Below are positions 26,817 to 36,192 of a stretch of 64,000 bases of DNA, in pieces. A model generated the notes under the pieces. The model was not told where the DNA came from and did not search any database. It saw only the letters and a program-made list of their open reading frames with translations. How positions within the stretch are numbered: position 1 is the stretch's first letter; the number at the start of each line of letters is the position of its first letter. The DNA comes from Cellulomonas marina (GTDB lineage: Bacteria; Actinomycetota; Actinomycetes; Actinomycetales; Cellulomonadaceae). A program made the translations under genes and the position numbers. The stretch is from the NCBI RefSeq assembly GCF_900111925.1, contig NZ_FOKA01000005.1, positions 186,001 through 250,000 of the forward strand, written 5' to 3'.

Positions 26817-27413
26817 TCAGGCGCGGGGGCCGGCCTCCGTCGTCGAGCCGTCGACCGTGGGGAGCCCGCTGGTGAGACCGGCCTCCTCGATGTCGGGGTC
26901 CGGGGCCTCCAGCTGCTCGTCCGGCTCCTGGCCGGCCTCCTCGAGCTCGGCGTCCAGCTCGTCGAGCTCGGCGGCGTTGTCACGGACGTACTCGTCGTCG
27001 GTCTCCTCGGCGACGAGGTGCACCGCCGCCTCCTCCGCCGAGGCGGCGCCGCCGTCGACGCCCTGGTCGACCGCGAACATGTCGGTGCCGCCGGCCTCGA
27101 CGGCGTCGTCGTCCTCGGACAGGCGGCCGGCGCGCAGGGGCTCGCGCTCCGGGCTCGGCGGCTCGTCCTGGTCCCAGACCTCGGGCTCCTCCTGGACGAT
27201 GCGCTGGTCGATCGTCTCGCGGTGCTGCTCCTCCCACTCCGTCTCGCCGTAGCGCTGCGTGGCGGTGCGGGGGCGCTCGGGCGGCGTGTACCCCTCGTCG
27301 AGCAGGTCGTCGACCCCCCGCCCGATCATCGTGTCCTCGCCGGGGAGCTGGTCGGAGTCGCCCTCGCTGCCCAGGGCGGCGTCCGTGCTGGTGGCGGGAG
27401 TGTTCTCGGTCAT
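26817..27413 (-). CDS. DUF5709-like acidic protein
   Basis: 198 residues, strongly acidic and probably disordered. The conserved part is LPGEDTMIGRGVDDLLDEGYTPPERP (about residues 23-48), which I recognise as the DUF5709 signature of actinobacteria, followed by TATQRYGETEWEEQHRETIDQRI. The rest is Glu/Asp/Ala-rich. Function unknown. The start lies seven bases after a CAGGGT -10-like box on the - strand. It is divergent from the ABC-F gene and convergent with truA. Confidence 0.75.
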   Translation of the reverse strand: MTENTPATSTDAALGSEGDSDQLPGEDTMIGRGVDDLLDEGYTPPERPRTATQRYGETEWEEQHRETIDQRIVQEEPEVWDQDEPPSPEREPLRAGRLSEDDDAVEAGGTDMFAVDQGVDGGAASAEEAAVHLVAEETDDEYVRDNAAELDELDAELEEAGQEPDEQLEAPDPDIEEAGLTSGLPTVDGSTTEAGPRA

Positions 27414-27497
27414 GGGCCCGACCCTGGCACCGGGCGCGGCGGGTCGCCAGCGGAAAGGCGGTGACCAGCGCGGGCGCCGTGCAGCAGACTCGGGCCC

Positions 27498-29192
27498 ATG
27501 GGCCACGTCGACATCTCCGGGGTCGGCTACGTCCTGCCCGACGGCCGACCGCTCCTCGACGGCGTGTCCTTCCGCGTCGGCGACGGGCAGCGGATGGCCC
27601 TCGTCGGGCCGAACGGCACCGGCAAGTCCACGCTCCTGCGCATCGTCACCGGGGACGAGGTGCCGCACGCCGGCGGCGTCGCGCGCTCCGGCGGGCTCGG
27701 CGTCATGCGGCAGGACGTGGGCCGCATCGCCGACGACCGCTCCGTGCGCGACCTGCTCGGCTCGCTCGCCCCGCCCGCCGTGGCGGCCGCGGCGGCCGAG
27801 CTCGCGGCCGCGGAGCTCGGGATCATGACGGTCGACGACGAGCCCGCGCAGCTGCGGTACGCGCAGGCGCTCGTCGACTGGGCGGACGTCGGTGGCTACG
27901 AGGCGGAGGCGCAGTGGGACCGGGTCACCGACGCGGTCCTGTCCGTGCCCTTCGAGCGGGCGCAGGACCGCGAGGTGCGGTCCCTGTCGGGCGGCGAGCA
28001 GAAGCGGCTCGTCCTCGAGGCGCTGCTGCGCGGCCCCGACGAGGTGCTCCTGCTCGACGAGCCCGACAACGCCCTCGACGTGCCCACGAAGCGCTGGCTG
28101 GAGGAGCGCCTCGTCGCCTCGGGTCGGACGGTGCTGTTCGTCAGCCACGACCGGGAGCTGCTCGCGCGCGTGGCCACGCACGTCATCACGCTCGAGCCGA
28201 CGCCGGTGGGGGCGCGGGCCTGGGTGCACGGCGGCGGCTTCGCGACCTACGCGTCCGCGCGCGCGGACCGCCGGGCGCGGGAGGAGGAGCTGCTGCGCCG
28301 CTGGGACGAGGAGCACGCCCAGCTCCGCGACCTCGTCCAGACCCTGCGCACGAAGGCCGCCTTCAACGACGGCCTGGCCTCCCGCTACTCGGCCGCGCAG
28401 ACGCGGCTGCGGCGCTTCGAGGAGGCCGGGCCCCCCGCCGTGCTCGCGCGGGACCAGCAGGTGCGCGTGCGGCTGCGCGGCGGCCGGACGGGCCGGCGCG
28501 CCGTCGTCGCCGAGGGGCTCGAGCTGACCGGGCTCCTGCAGCCCTTCGACCTCGAGGTGTGGTTCGGCGAGCGCGTGGCGCTGCTCGGCTCGAACGGCTC
28601 GGGCAAGTCGCACCTGCTGCGGCTGCTGGCGGCGGGCGGGACCGACCCCGACCCGGCGCAGCTGCCCGTCGACGACGGGCCGGGCGTCGAGCCGGTGGCG
28701 CACACCGGACGGGTGACGCTGGGGGCGCGGGTGCGACCGGGCTGGTTCGCGCAGAACCACGGCCACCCGGAGCTCGTCGGGCGGACCCTGCTGGAGATCC
28801 TGCACCGCGGCGACGGCCGGCCCGGCGGGCGCGCGGGCCTCGGCCGGGAGCCGGCGAGCAAGGCGCTGGACCGGTACGAGCTCGTCGCCGCCGCGGAGCA
28901 GCGGTACGAGACCCTGTCGGGCGGCCAGAAGGCGCGGTTCCAGATCCTGCTGCTGGAGCTCGGCGGGGCGACGCTCCTGCTGCTCGACGAGCCCACCGAC
29001 AACCTCGACCTGCACTCGGCGGAGGCGCTGGAGGCCGGGCTGGCGGCCTTCGAGGGCACGGTGCTGGCCGTCACGCACGACCGCTGGTTCACGCGCGGCT
29101 TCGACCGGTTCCTCGTCGTGGGGGCGGACGGGCAGGTGGTGGAGACGCCGGAGCCCGTGTGGGACGTCGGGCGGGTGGCCCGGGCGCGCTGA
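27498..29192 (+). CDS. ABC-F family ATPase
   Basis: 564 residues with two ATPase domains and no membrane segments. The first Walker A is GPNGTGKST (37-45) with LSGGEQKRL; the second is GSNGSGKSH with LSGGQKARF and LLLDEPTDNLDL. The charged linker (about 255-300) would reach the ribosomal E site. ABC-F proteins act on stalled ribosomes or give ribosome-targeting antibiotic resistance; which applies here is unknown. CAGACT (27485-27490) is seven bases before the ATG, so the gene looks leaderless. Confidence 0.87.
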   Translation: MGHVDISGVGYVLPDGRPLLDGVSFRVGDGQRMALVGPNGTGKSTLLRIVTGDEVPHAGGVARSGGLGVMRQDVGRIADDRSVRDLLGSLAPPAVAAAAAELAAAELGIMTVDDEPAQLRYAQALVDWADVGGYEAEAQWDRVTDAVLSVPFERAQDREVRSLSGGEQKRLVLEALLRGPDEVLLLDEPDNALDVPTKRWLEERLVASGRTVLFVSHDRELLARVATHVITLEPTPVGARAWVHGGGFATYASARADRRAREEELLRRWDEEHAQLRDLVQTLRTKAAFNDGLASRYSAAQTRLRRFEEAGPPAVLARDQQVRVRLRGGRTGRRAVVAEGLELTGLLQPFDLEVWFGERVALLGSNGSGKSHLLRLLAAGGTDPDPAQLPVDDGPGVEPVAHTGRVTLGARVRPGWFAQNHGHPELVGRTLLEILHRGDGRPGGRAGLGREPASKALDRYELVAAAEQRYETLSGGQKARFQILLLELGGATLLLLDEPTDNLDLHSAEALEAGLAAFEGTVLAVTHDRWFTRGFDRFLVVGADGQVVETPEPVWDVGRVARAR

Positions 29193-29200
29193 CCCACGGA

Positions 29201-29254
29201 GCCGCCGGTGCCGCCGGAGCCGCCGGTGCCGCCGGTGCCGCCGGTGCCGCCGGT
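29201..29254 (+). repeat. Tandem 9-base GCCGCCGGT/A repeats
   Basis: Six imperfect copies of GCCGCCGGT lie directly after the ABC-F stop (29192) and before the rplM promoter. They are non-coding in the sense used here. The array may help end transcription or may simply be slippage-prone sequence. Confidence 0.8.
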
Positions 29255-29292
29255 CGCCGGCGCGTGCCCGCCGCGGTGCGTCCGGCGCCACT

Positions 29293-29322
29293 TTGACCGT
29301 CGCGTCGTCGTGCCCTTACCCT
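29293..29322 (+). promoter_or_regulatory. Promoter of rplM-rpsI
   Basis: TTGACC (29293-29298) and TACCCT (29317-29322) are spaced by 18 bases, a good vegetative match. Transcription should start near 29329 and give a leader of about 200 bases before rplM. The leader is GC-rich and could hold an L13-type autoregulatory structure, but no convincing fold was found by eye. With the repeat above, this accounts for the 338-base gap between 29193 and 29530. Confidence 0.65.
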
Positions 29323-29530
29323 GGTGAGTCGTCGTACGTCCCCTGTCGCGCTCGGGTGCAGCTTCAGCACCCCGGCGCACGGCAGGCCCGGTGTGGTCCC
29401 ACTCGCCGGTCCGTCGGGATGACACCGACAGCCCGCACCGGCGGGCGCCCGTCCACGGACGCGTCACCGACGCGTGCTGCGGCGGCGCCCCGCCGAGACC
29501 ACCGGTTCAACGAAACGAAGGCTCACGACC

Positions 29531-29980
29531 GTGCGCACGTACACCCCGAAGCCCGGCGACGTCGAGCGGACCTGGCACGTCATCGACGCGACCGATGTCG
29601 TCCTGGGCCGCCTGGCCACCCACGTGGCCACGCTGCTGCGCGGCAAGCACAAGGCGACCTTCGCCCCCCACGTCGACGGCGGCGACTTCGTCATCGTCAT
29701 CAACGCGGAGAAGGTCGCGCTGACCGGCAACAAGCGCGAGACCAAGCTGGCGTACCGCCACTCCGGCTACCCGGGCGGCCTGCGGGCCACCGCGTACCGG
29801 GACCTGCTGGACAAGCACCCCGAGCGTGCGGTGGAGAAGGCCGTCCGCGGCATGATCCCCAAGACCTCGCTCGGCCGCCAGCAGCTCGGCAAGCTCAAGG
29901 TCTACGCCGGTCCGGTGCACCCGCACCAGGCGCAGCAGCCCCAGCCCTTCGAGATCACCCAGGTCGTGCAGGGCGCCTGA
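29531..29980 (+). CDS. rplM: 50S ribosomal protein L13
   Basis: 149 residues. [21 protein letters not shown], the HSGYPGGLR loop and [22 protein letters not shown] are typical. L13 is one of the earliest 23S assembly proteins. GTG at 29531 matches the conserved [10 protein letters not shown] start; a longer in-frame start at 29474 has no family support. rpsI follows in the same transcript. Confidence 0.96.
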   Translation: MRTYTPKPGDVERTWHVIDATDVVLGRLATHVATLLRGKHKATFAPHVDGGDFVIVINAEKVALTGNKRETKLAYRHSGYPGGLRATAYRDLLDKHPERAVEKAVRGMIPKTSLGRQQLGKLKVYAGPVHPHQAQQPQPFEITQVVQGA

Positions 29981-30016
29981 CGCCCGCGCGACGACGACAG
30001 GACGCGAGGACCACCA

Positions 30017-30496
30017 GTGACGGTCGAGATCGACCTCGAGGGCGACGAGACGCCCACCAGCTACACCTCCGAGAGCAGCGCGCCCACCGGGCGCGGCCAG
30101 TCGCTCACGGCTCCCGGGCAGGCCCTCGGCCGCCGCAAGGAGGCCGTGGCGCGGGTCCGCCTCGTCCCCGGCACGGGGACGTGGACGATCAACGGGCGCA
30201 CGCTCGAGGACTACTTCCCGAACAAGGTGCACCAGCAGATCGCCGGCTCGCCGCTCAAGGTGGTCGACGTCGAGGGTCGCTTCGACGTCATCGCCCGCGT
30301 CAGCGGCGGCGGCGTCTCGGGCCAGGCCGGCGCGGTGCGCCTCGGCATCGCCCGGGCCCTCAACGCGATCGACGCCGAGCACAACCGCCCGGCGCTGAAG
30401 AAGGCCGGCTTCCTCACGCGCGACGCCCGCGTCGTCGAGCGCAAGAAGGCCGGTCTGAAGAAGGCGCGCAAGGCGCCGCAGTACTCCAAGCGCTGA
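30017..30496 (+). CDS. rpsI: 30S ribosomal protein S9
   Basis: 159 residues. [24 protein letters not shown] and the C-terminal [12 protein letters not shown], whose last Arg reaches the P-site tRNA, identify S9. About 35 acidic/Thr-rich residues precede the core, a normal actinobacterial extension. It starts at GTG, 36 bases after rplM. Confidence 0.96.
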   Translation: MTVEIDLEGDETPTSYTSESSAPTGRGQSLTAPGQALGRRKEAVARVRLVPGTGTWTINGRTLEDYFPNKVHQQIAGSPLKVVDVEGRFDVIARVSGGGVSGQAGAVRLGIARALNAIDAEHNRPALKKAGFLTRDARVVERKKAGLKKARKAPQYSKR

Positions 30497-30507
30497 TCCC
30501 GCAGGCG

Positions 30508-30585
30508 GCACCCGGGGTGTCCCCGGGTGCTGCACGGGCTGCGCACGGCACGATGGCCCCGCCGGTCGGCGACGACCGCGGGGCC
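30508..30585 (+). terminator. Terminator hairpins after rpsI
   Basis: The first stem is a perfect 10-base repeat (30508-30517 with 30521-30530, loop TGT), 12 bases after the rpsI stop. A second one pairs GGCCCCGC (30555-30562) with GCGGGGCC (30578-30585) and has an inner GGTC/GACC. Either could stop rplM-rpsI transcripts before glmM. Confidence 0.65.
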
Positions 30586-30638
30586 GTCGTCGTCCCCGGG
30601 CGCTGCGCCCCGGCACGTACGAGCGAAGGAGTCTGAGG

Positions 30639-31985
30639 ATGGCGCGACTGTTCGGGACCGACGGGGTCCGCGGGCTGGCGAACCGGGACGTGACGGCCGA
30701 GCTGGCCCTGGACCTCTCGGTGGCGGCGGCGCACGTGCTGGCGGCGTCCGGCGCGTTCGCCGGGCACCGGCCGCGGGCGGTCGTCGGGCGGGACGGCCGG
30801 GCGTCGGGGGAGTTCCTCTCGGCCGCGGTGTGCGCGGGGCTGGCCTCGGCCGGTGTTGACGTCGACGACGTGGGGGTCCTGCCGACCCCGGCGGTCGCCT
30901 TCCTCACCGCGGACTCGGGCGTCGACCTCGGGGTGGTGCTGTCGGCGTCGCACAACCCGATGCCGGACAACGGCATCAAGTTCCTGGCCCGCGGGGGGCA
31001 GAAGCTCGACGACGAGCTCGAGGCAGCCATCGAGGCCCGCATCGGCGAGAGCTGGGACCGGCCCACCGGTGCCGGCGTCGGCCGCCTACGCCGGGACACG
31101 GGCCGCGCAGGGGAGCGCTACGTCGACCACCTGGTCGGCACGATCGGCACGAGCCTGGCCGGCCTGCGCATCGCCGTCGACTGCGCGAACGGCGCGGCGA
31201 GCGAGGTCGGGCCGCAGGCGCTGCGGGCCGCCGGTGCCGACGTCGTCGTCATCAACGCCTCGCCCGACGGCCGCAACATCAACGAGAAGTGCGGCTCCAC
31301 GCACCCCGAGCAGCTCCAGGCGGCCGTCGTCGCCTCGCAGGCCGACCTCGGCGTGGCCTTCGACGGCGACGCGGACCGGTGCCTGGCGGTGGACCGCCAC
31401 GGCGTCCTCGTCGACGGCGACCAGATCATGGGCGTCCTCGCGCTGGCGCTGCACGAGCGGGGCCAGCTCGTCGACGGGACGCTGGTCACCACCGTCATGA
31501 GCAACCTCGGGCTCCGGCTGGCGATGGGCGAGCACGGCGTGCGCACGGTCGAGACGGCGGTCGGCGACCGGTACGTCCTCGAGGCGATGCGCGCGGGCGG
31601 CTACGCCCTGGGCGGCGAGCAGTCCGGGCACATCATCATGGCCGAGCACGCCACCACCGGCGACGGCGTCCTCACCGCCCTGCAGCTCGCGGCGCGGGTC
31701 GCGGCGACGGGCCGACCGCTGGACGACCTGGCCGCCGTCGTGCGACGGCTGCCGCAGACGCTCGTCAACGTGGACGGCGTGGACCGCGGGCGCACGGGTG
31801 ACGACGCGCTGGCCGACGCCGTGCGCGACGCCGAGGGCCGACTGGGCACGACCGGGCGCGTGCTCCTGCGCCCGTCCGGCACCGAGCCGCTGGTCCGCGT
31901 CATGGTCGAGGCGGCCACGCAGGACGAGGCGGACGAGGTCGCGCACGCGCTGGCGGACGTCGTCCGCGAGCGGCTCGCCCTGTGA
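30639..31985 (+). CDS. glmM: Phosphoglucosamine mutase
   Basis: 448 residues. The active-site loop LSASHNP places the phosphoserine at Ser104; the metal loop DGDADR is at 242-247, and the C-terminal phosphate site [14 protein letters not shown] is present. It converts glucosamine-6-phosphate to glucosamine-1-phosphate for UDP-GlcNAc; glmS, the step before, is at 39008. A GAAGGAG Shine-Dalgarno site precedes the ATG. The stop overlaps the def start (GTGA). Confidence 0.96.
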   Translation: MARLFGTDGVRGLANRDVTAELALDLSVAAAHVLAASGAFAGHRPRAVVGRDGRASGEFLSAAVCAGLASAGVDVDDVGVLPTPAVAFLTADSGVDLGVVLSASHNPMPDNGIKFLARGGQKLDDELEAAIEARIGESWDRPTGAGVGRLRRDTGRAGERYVDHLVGTIGTSLAGLRIAVDCANGAASEVGPQALRAAGADVVVINASPDGRNINEKCGSTHPEQLQAAVVASQADLGVAFDGDADRCLAVDRHGVLVDGDQIMGVLALALHERGQLVDGTLVTTVMSNLGLRLAMGEHGVRTVETAVGDRYVLEAMRAGGYALGGEQSGHIIMAEHATTGDGVLTALQLAARVAATGRPLDDLAAVVRRLPQTLVNVDGVDRGRTGDDALADAVRDAEGRLGTTGRVLLRPSGTEPLVRVMVEAATQDEADEVAHALADVVRERLAL

Positions 31986-32686
31986 GCGCCCCGGGCGCGC
32001 CGCGCGCGGTGGGCCCGTCCCGCGACCTCGTGCCCGTGCTGCGCGAGGCCGTGCTGCGGCTGCTGGACCGGGCGGACGACGACGGCGTGGTGCCGATCGT
32101 GCAGGCCGGGCACCCCGTGCTCCGCGCGGTCGCGCACCGGTACGACGGCTGGCTGGCCGACGACGAGCTCGCGCGGCTCCTCGACGTGCTGCGCGCGACG
32201 ATGCGGGCGGCGCCCGGGGTGGGCCTCGCCGCCCCGCAGGTGGGGCTGCCGGTCGCGGTCGCCGTGCTCGCCGACCCCGGGTCGCCCGACCCGGACGTGG
32301 CGCTCGTACGCGAGCGTCCCGTGCTCGCGCCGCGGGTCCTGGTGAACCCCCGCTACGAGGCGCTCGACGAGGAGCGCGTCGGCTTCTACGAGGGCTGCCT
32401 GTCGGTCGTGGGGTACCAGGCCGTCGTGGCACGTCCGCGGCGGGTGCGCCTCGTCGGGCAGGACGAGACCGGGCGGGCGCTCGACGAGGTCGTGGAGGGG
32501 TGGCCGGCGCGCATCGTGCAGCACGAGACCGACCACCTGCACGGCACGCTGTACCTCGACCGGGCCGAGCTGCGGTCCCTGTCGACGAGCGACGCGCAGG
32601 GGGCCCGGTGGGCCGTGCCCGCGCGGCCCGTGGAGGCGGCACGCCTCCTGGGCTTCCCGCTGGCGGGCCTCGACACGGACGCCTGA
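31982..32686 (+). CDS. def: Peptide deformylase
   Basis: 234 residues. All three motifs are present: GVGLAAPQ (79-86), EGCLS (137-141, metal ligand Cys139) and HETDH (181-185). It removes the formyl group from nascent proteins, upstream of Map. It is longer than the typical 170-190 residues because of an N-terminal extension of about 35 residues. The GTG overlaps the glmM stop by four bases. Confidence 0.94.
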   Translation: MSAPGAPRAVGPSRDLVPVLREAVLRLLDRADDDGVVPIVQAGHPVLRAVAHRYDGWLADDELARLLDVLRATMRAAPGVGLAAPQVGLPVAVAVLADPGSPDPDVALVRERPVLAPRVLVNPRYEALDEERVGFYEGCLSVVGYQAVVARPRRVRLVGQDETGRALDEVVEGWPARIVQHETDHLHGTLYLDRAELRSLSTSDAQGARWAVPARPVEAARLLGFPLAGLDTDA

Positions 32687-32717
32687 GCGCTGCGCCTCCC
32701 GTCCGGTAGCCGGGGGC

Positions 32718-33308
32718 TCAGGCCGCGACCGGGACCGGGACCGCGACAGGGGCCACCGCTCGCGGCAGCGCGACGGCCGCGGGCCGCGTCCCCGGCGTGG
32801 CGAGGACCTGCGCCCGGTGCGCGGCGAAGCGGCGGCGCCCGACGGCCCACCACAGCGCCCGGGCGGACGCCGGGGCGTGGTCGCGCAGCCACGCCGCCCG
32901 CTCGGCGGCCGGCACCCCGTCCAGCGCCCAGCCGAGGCGCAGCAGCATCCGCAGCCGCTCGGCGGGCGGCACGTCCGCGTCCGCCAGCCGCCCGAGGTGC
33001 AGGCCCGCGACGAGGGGGTCCGCCGCGGCCGTGTCGTCGGGCTGCACGGGGACCAGCGCGTCGGCGACCGCGTCGCGCGCGGCCGGGTCGGCGGCCGGCT
33101 CCCAGTCCCGCAGCGCCGCCTCGAGCCGGGCGGCACGCAGGTCGGCGGGACCGGTCGCGTCCGGCGCGCCGACGAGGGTCCGCACGTGCTCGGCGAGCAG
33201 CCGCGCGCGGGCCACGTCTCCGGCCGCGGTCGTGCGGACGAGCGCGGCGGCGTCGAGGAGCGCCCGCCGCAGCGGTGCGGTCGGGGCGAGGGTCGGGGCG
33301 GTGCTCAC
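32718..33308 (-). CDS. Hypothetical protein
   Basis: 196 residues, not recognised. It is Ala/Arg/Asp/Leu-rich and mostly helical in appearance, with no signal peptide or membrane segment and only a Pro/Val/Ala tail at the end. GTG at 33308 is the best start (MSTAPTLAP); upstream sequence in the frame is low-complexity. It lies 175 bases behind the STAND regulator on the same strand and could share its transcript, but an inverted repeat (33447-33469) lies between. Confidence 0.6.
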   Translation of the reverse strand: MSTAPTLAPTAPLRRALLDAAALVRTTAAGDVARARLLAEHVRTLVGAPDATGPADLRAARLEAALRDWEPAADPAARDAVADALVPVQPDDTAAADPLVAGLHLGRLADADVPPAERLRMLLRLGWALDGVPAAERAAWLRDHAPASARALWWAVGRRRFAAHRAQVLATPGTRPAAVALPRAVAPVAVPVPVAA

Positions 33309-33419
33309 GGTCGCGGCCTTCCGTCGGTGGCCGCGGGGCGGCCGGTCCAGGGGCGCCGGGCGGGTGGTCCCGGCACCACCGAGCCTGTCGGCGCGACGAC
33401 GGGACGGACAGGCACAGCA

Positions 33420-33469
33420 CCCGCTCACCACCCGCTCACCACTCGCACAGCCACGAGCCGTGCGGCTGT
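33420..33469 (-). terminator. Repeat and inverted repeat after the STAND regulator gene
   Basis: Two direct copies of CCCGCTCACCA (33420-33430 and 33431-33441) are followed by an inverted repeat, ACAGC (33447-33451) with GCTGT (33465-33469), extended by CACG/CGTG inside. On the - strand the hairpin starts 15 bases after the regulator's stop, a plausible terminator position. The stem is modest. Confidence 0.4.
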
Positions 33470-33483
33470 CCGGACGGCGTGCC

Positions 33484-36090
33484 TCAGGGGGCGGGGGTCG
33501 GACCGGCCGCGACGGCGACGGCCTCGTCGGGGGACAGGGCACGCCCCCTCGCCAGGTGCTGCATCCAGCCGTCCGGTCCCAGGGCCTGGCGGGCGCCGGC
33601 ATCGGCGGCAGCCCGCAGCGCGGGATCGGGCAGGTAGTAGCCGTGCGACGCGGCGCCGACGCGGTCGCGCAGGGCCTCGGAGGCGCCGAGCAGCACGGCC
33701 GTCCGCTCCGGCCGGCCCGCCGCCTGCTCCACCACGGCCAGGCTCTCGAGGAAGTAGGCGGTGTTCGGCACGTCGCCGGTCTCCTGCGACAGCCGAACCC
33801 CCTCCAGCGCGTGGGCGCGGGCGTCGTCGGGCCGGTCCTGGGCCAGCAGCGCCTGCACGAGGTCGTACAGCGCGATGTACGTGCTCAGACGGTCGCCGCG
33901 CGCCCGCGCCGACGCGAGGGCCGGCTCGACGTGCCGGACGGCGGCCGCCGGGTCGCCCGACCGCAGCAGCACCGTCCCCAGCCACACCTGCAGCAGCGCG
34001 ACCACCCACGTGCCGGCCAGCCCGGCGGCCTCCGCGTGCGCCAGGGCCGCCGCGAAGCCGTCCCGCGCGTCGTCGAGCGCCCCCTCCGCGAGGTGGACCA
34101 GCCCGCGACCCGCCGTCGCGTAGAGCACGCCCTCGGGGTCGTCGCCGGCGGTGGCGAGGTCGAGGGCCTCCTGCCAGCGGGCGGCGCTCGTCGCCAGCTC
34201 GCCCTGCGCGAAGGCCATCGTCGCCGTCGTCGCCAGGACCCGGACGCGCACGGGGTCGGGCAGGGGCAGGGGCAGGGTCGCCTCGGCCAGCCGGCGACCG
34301 CGCCGCAGCCGCCCCCGCAGCCACCAGTAGAGCCACAGCGCCCAGACCATCGTCCCGGCGCGGCCGCCGTCGCCGACCTGCACCCAGTGCTCGAGGGCGG
34401 CGGTGAGGTTGCCGTCCTCCCGCTCCGCGCGATCGAGCCAGGCGACCTGGTCGGGGCGCTCGTAGTGCGGTGCTGCCCGCAGCGCGAGGTCGAGGTAGTA
34501 CGTCGCGTGGGCGGTGCGGACGGCGGCGGCCTCCTCGTCGGGGGCGAGCCCGCGCGCGTGCTGGAGCACCGGTTCGAGCATGCCGAACCGGGGCCCGGCC
34601 GGGCCGTCCGTGACGGTGACGAGCGAGTGCTCGACGAGGCGCTCGAGCCCGCCGAGGACGTCCACCACGTCCGCGGCCACCGCCTCGACGGCCTCGAGGT
34701 CGCCGCCGTCGACGAACACGGCCAGCCGGCGCAGGAGGCGGCGCTCGTCGGCGGAGAGCAGGCGGTAGCTCCAGTCGAGCGTCGCGCGAAGGGTGCGCTG
34801 CCGCTCGGGCAGGTCGCTCGCGCCGGCGCGGTTCGTCGCGTCCTCCAGCCGTGCGAGCAGGGTCGGGGCGTCGAGCACGCGGGCGCGGGCGGCGGCCAGC
34901 TCCAGCGCCAGGGGGATGCCCGCCAGCCGTCGGCACAGCGCCGCCAGCGGCGCGGCGTCGTCGGGCCGGGTGCCGAAGGAGCGCTGCACCGCGCGGGCCC
35001 GTTGCAGCAGCAGCGCTCCGGCGGGCGACGCGGCGACCGCGGCCAGGTCGGGCTGGTCGCCGGACGGCAGCGCCAGGGGGCGCACGGCGTGCTCGACCTC
35101 GCCGCGCAGCCGCAGCGCCGCGCGGCTCGTGGCGAGCACGACGAGGTCCGGGCAGGCCGCGAGCAGGTCCGCGACGACGTCCGCCACGCCCGGCAGGTGC
35201 TCGAGGTTGTCGAGCACGAGCAGCGCGTCGAGCCGCGCGAGGGCGGCCGGCACGGCGGTGTCGGCCGCGCCCGTCTCGGCTCCCGGCAGGCCCAGCACCC
35301 GACCCACCGCGGGCAGCACGAGCGCGGTCTCGTCGACGCCGGCCAGCGCGACGGCGACGACGCCGTCCGTGAAGCGCGTCGGTGCGGGCGGAGCGCCGTG
35401 GGCGGCGGGAGCCGGTGGCTGGGGTGGTGGCTGGGGTGGTGGCTGGGGTGGTGGCTCGGTGACCGCGCGGGCGACGGCGTGCGCGAGGGTCGTCTTGCCG
35501 ACGCCGCCGGTGCCCGTCAGCGTGACGAGGCGGGCGTGCTCGTCGTGCAGGAGGGCGGTGACCGCGGCGAGGTCGTCCTCCCGCCCGACGAGCGCCGTGA
35601 CCGGTGGGGGCAGACCGCGGCGCGGGGCCGACGCGGCCGGGGCTGAGGTCGGGGCTGAGGTCGGGGCCGCATCCGGGGCGGAGGTCGGTGAGGACGCCGC
35701 CGTGGCGGTCGGCACGGGCGTCGGTGGGGGCGTCGGTGGGGGCGTCGCGGTGGGCGTGGCGGAGCCGGCGGCCCGGCCCGTCCGGTCCCGCCGGGCGGTG
35801 GCGGCGCCGTGCGCGGCGGCGCGCAGGGTGTCGTCCTCGGGCGGCAGGCCGAGGGCCGCCGCCAGGGCGCGGACCGTGTGCGGGTACGGGCGGGTGCGGG
35901 CGCCCCGCTCGAGCGCGCCGACGCCGTGCGCGGTGAGGCCCGCCCGCTCGGCGAGCTCCTCCTGCGTGAGCCCCGCCACCTCCCGCAGGCGCCGCAGCAC
36001 GGCCGCGAAGGACCCGGGACCGGCCGGGGAGGTCGCGGCTGGTGGCGCGGCCGGGGGCGTCGCGTGCGCGGACGCGTCCCGGGAGGCCAC
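33484..36090 (-). CDS. XRE-HTH STAND ATPase regulator with TPR-like C-terminus
   Basis: 868 residues. An XRE helix-turn-helix is at about 28-82 (LTQEELAERAGLTAHGVGALERG). A Pro/Ala/Thr linker follows, then an NB-ARC/STAND ATPase with Walker A GTGGVGKTT (193-201) and Walker B LLVLDNLEHL near 285. From about 500 on there are Ala-rich TPR-like helices, a sensor surface. The ligand is unknown. GTG at 36090 follows CATACT by six bases on the - strand, suggesting a leaderless mRNA. It is divergent from a DedA gene across 265 bases with repeated boxes. Confidence 0.85.
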   Translation of the reverse strand: MASRDASAHATPPAAPPAATSPAGPGSFAAVLRRLREVAGLTQEELAERAGLTAHGVGALERGARTRPYPHTVRALAAALGLPPEDDTLRAAAHGAATARRDRTGRAAGSATPTATPPPTPPPTPVPTATAASSPTSAPDAAPTSAPTSAPAASAPRRGLPPPVTALVGREDDLAAVTALLHDEHARLVTLTGTGGVGKTTLAHAVARAVTEPPPQPPPQPPPQPPAPAAHGAPPAPTRFTDGVVAVALAGVDETALVLPAVGRVLGLPGAETGAADTAVPAALARLDALLVLDNLEHLPGVADVVADLLAACPDLVVLATSRAALRLRGEVEHAVRPLALPSGDQPDLAAVAASPAGALLLQRARAVQRSFGTRPDDAAPLAALCRRLAGIPLALELAAARARVLDAPTLLARLEDATNRAGASDLPERQRTLRATLDWSYRLLSADERRLLRRLAVFVDGGDLEAVEAVAADVVDVLGGLERLVEHSLVTVTDGPAGPRFGMLEPVLQHARGLAPDEEAAAVRTAHATYYLDLALRAAPHYERPDQVAWLDRAEREDGNLTAALEHWVQVGDGGRAGTMVWALWLYWWLRGRLRRGRRLAEATLPLPLPDPVRVRVLATTATMAFAQGELATSAARWQEALDLATAGDDPEGVLYATAGRGLVHLAEGALDDARDGFAAALAHAEAAGLAGTWVVALLQVWLGTVLLRSGDPAAAVRHVEPALASARARGDRLSTYIALYDLVQALLAQDRPDDARAHALEGVRLSQETGDVPNTAYFLESLAVVEQAAGRPERTAVLLGASEALRDRVGAASHGYYLPDPALRAAADAGARQALGPDGWMQHLARGRALSPDEAVAVAAGPTPAP
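35414..35460 (-). repeat. 12-base repeat coding for Pro-Pro-Pro-Gln
   Basis: Three perfect copies of GGTGGCTGGGGT plus a partial one (+ strand reading) code on the - strand for PPPQ repeats at residues 213-225 of the STAND regulator. The repeat lies just after the first ATPase helix, an odd place for a proline run, and probably forms a surface loop. Confidence 0.9.
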
Positions 36091-36142
36091 GGGCGCAGTA
36101 TGGCAGCGCGGCAGCGGCGTGCGGCAGGCCCGCGGCCGGCGT

Positions 36143-36192
36143 CGTCCCCCCGGGGTGGGACCGGACCCCGGGCGGCGTCCCCCCGGGGTGGG
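36143..36192. promoter_or_regulatory. Paired 17-base direct repeat in a divergent promoter region
   Basis: CGTCCCCCCGGGGTGGG occurs twice, at 36143-36159 and 36176-36192. The copies are 33 bases apart, about three helical turns, so they face the same side of the DNA. Each contains a CCCCGGGG palindrome. They sit between the STAND regulator and dedA starts and are good candidates for an operator, possibly of the regulator itself. TAGCGT at 36252-36257 could be the dedA -10. Confidence 0.55.

Noticed and set aside
26812-26821. CCTGATCAGG palindrome between truA and the DUF5709 gene
   Set aside because: A short perfect palindrome between two convergent ends; too small for a terminator and not at a promoter.
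23453-26875. 1140-codon open frame on the + strand opposite the sulfur operon
   Set aside because: The - strand carries sir, cysH and the zinc ribbon with all catalytic motifs; the + frame is low-complexity.
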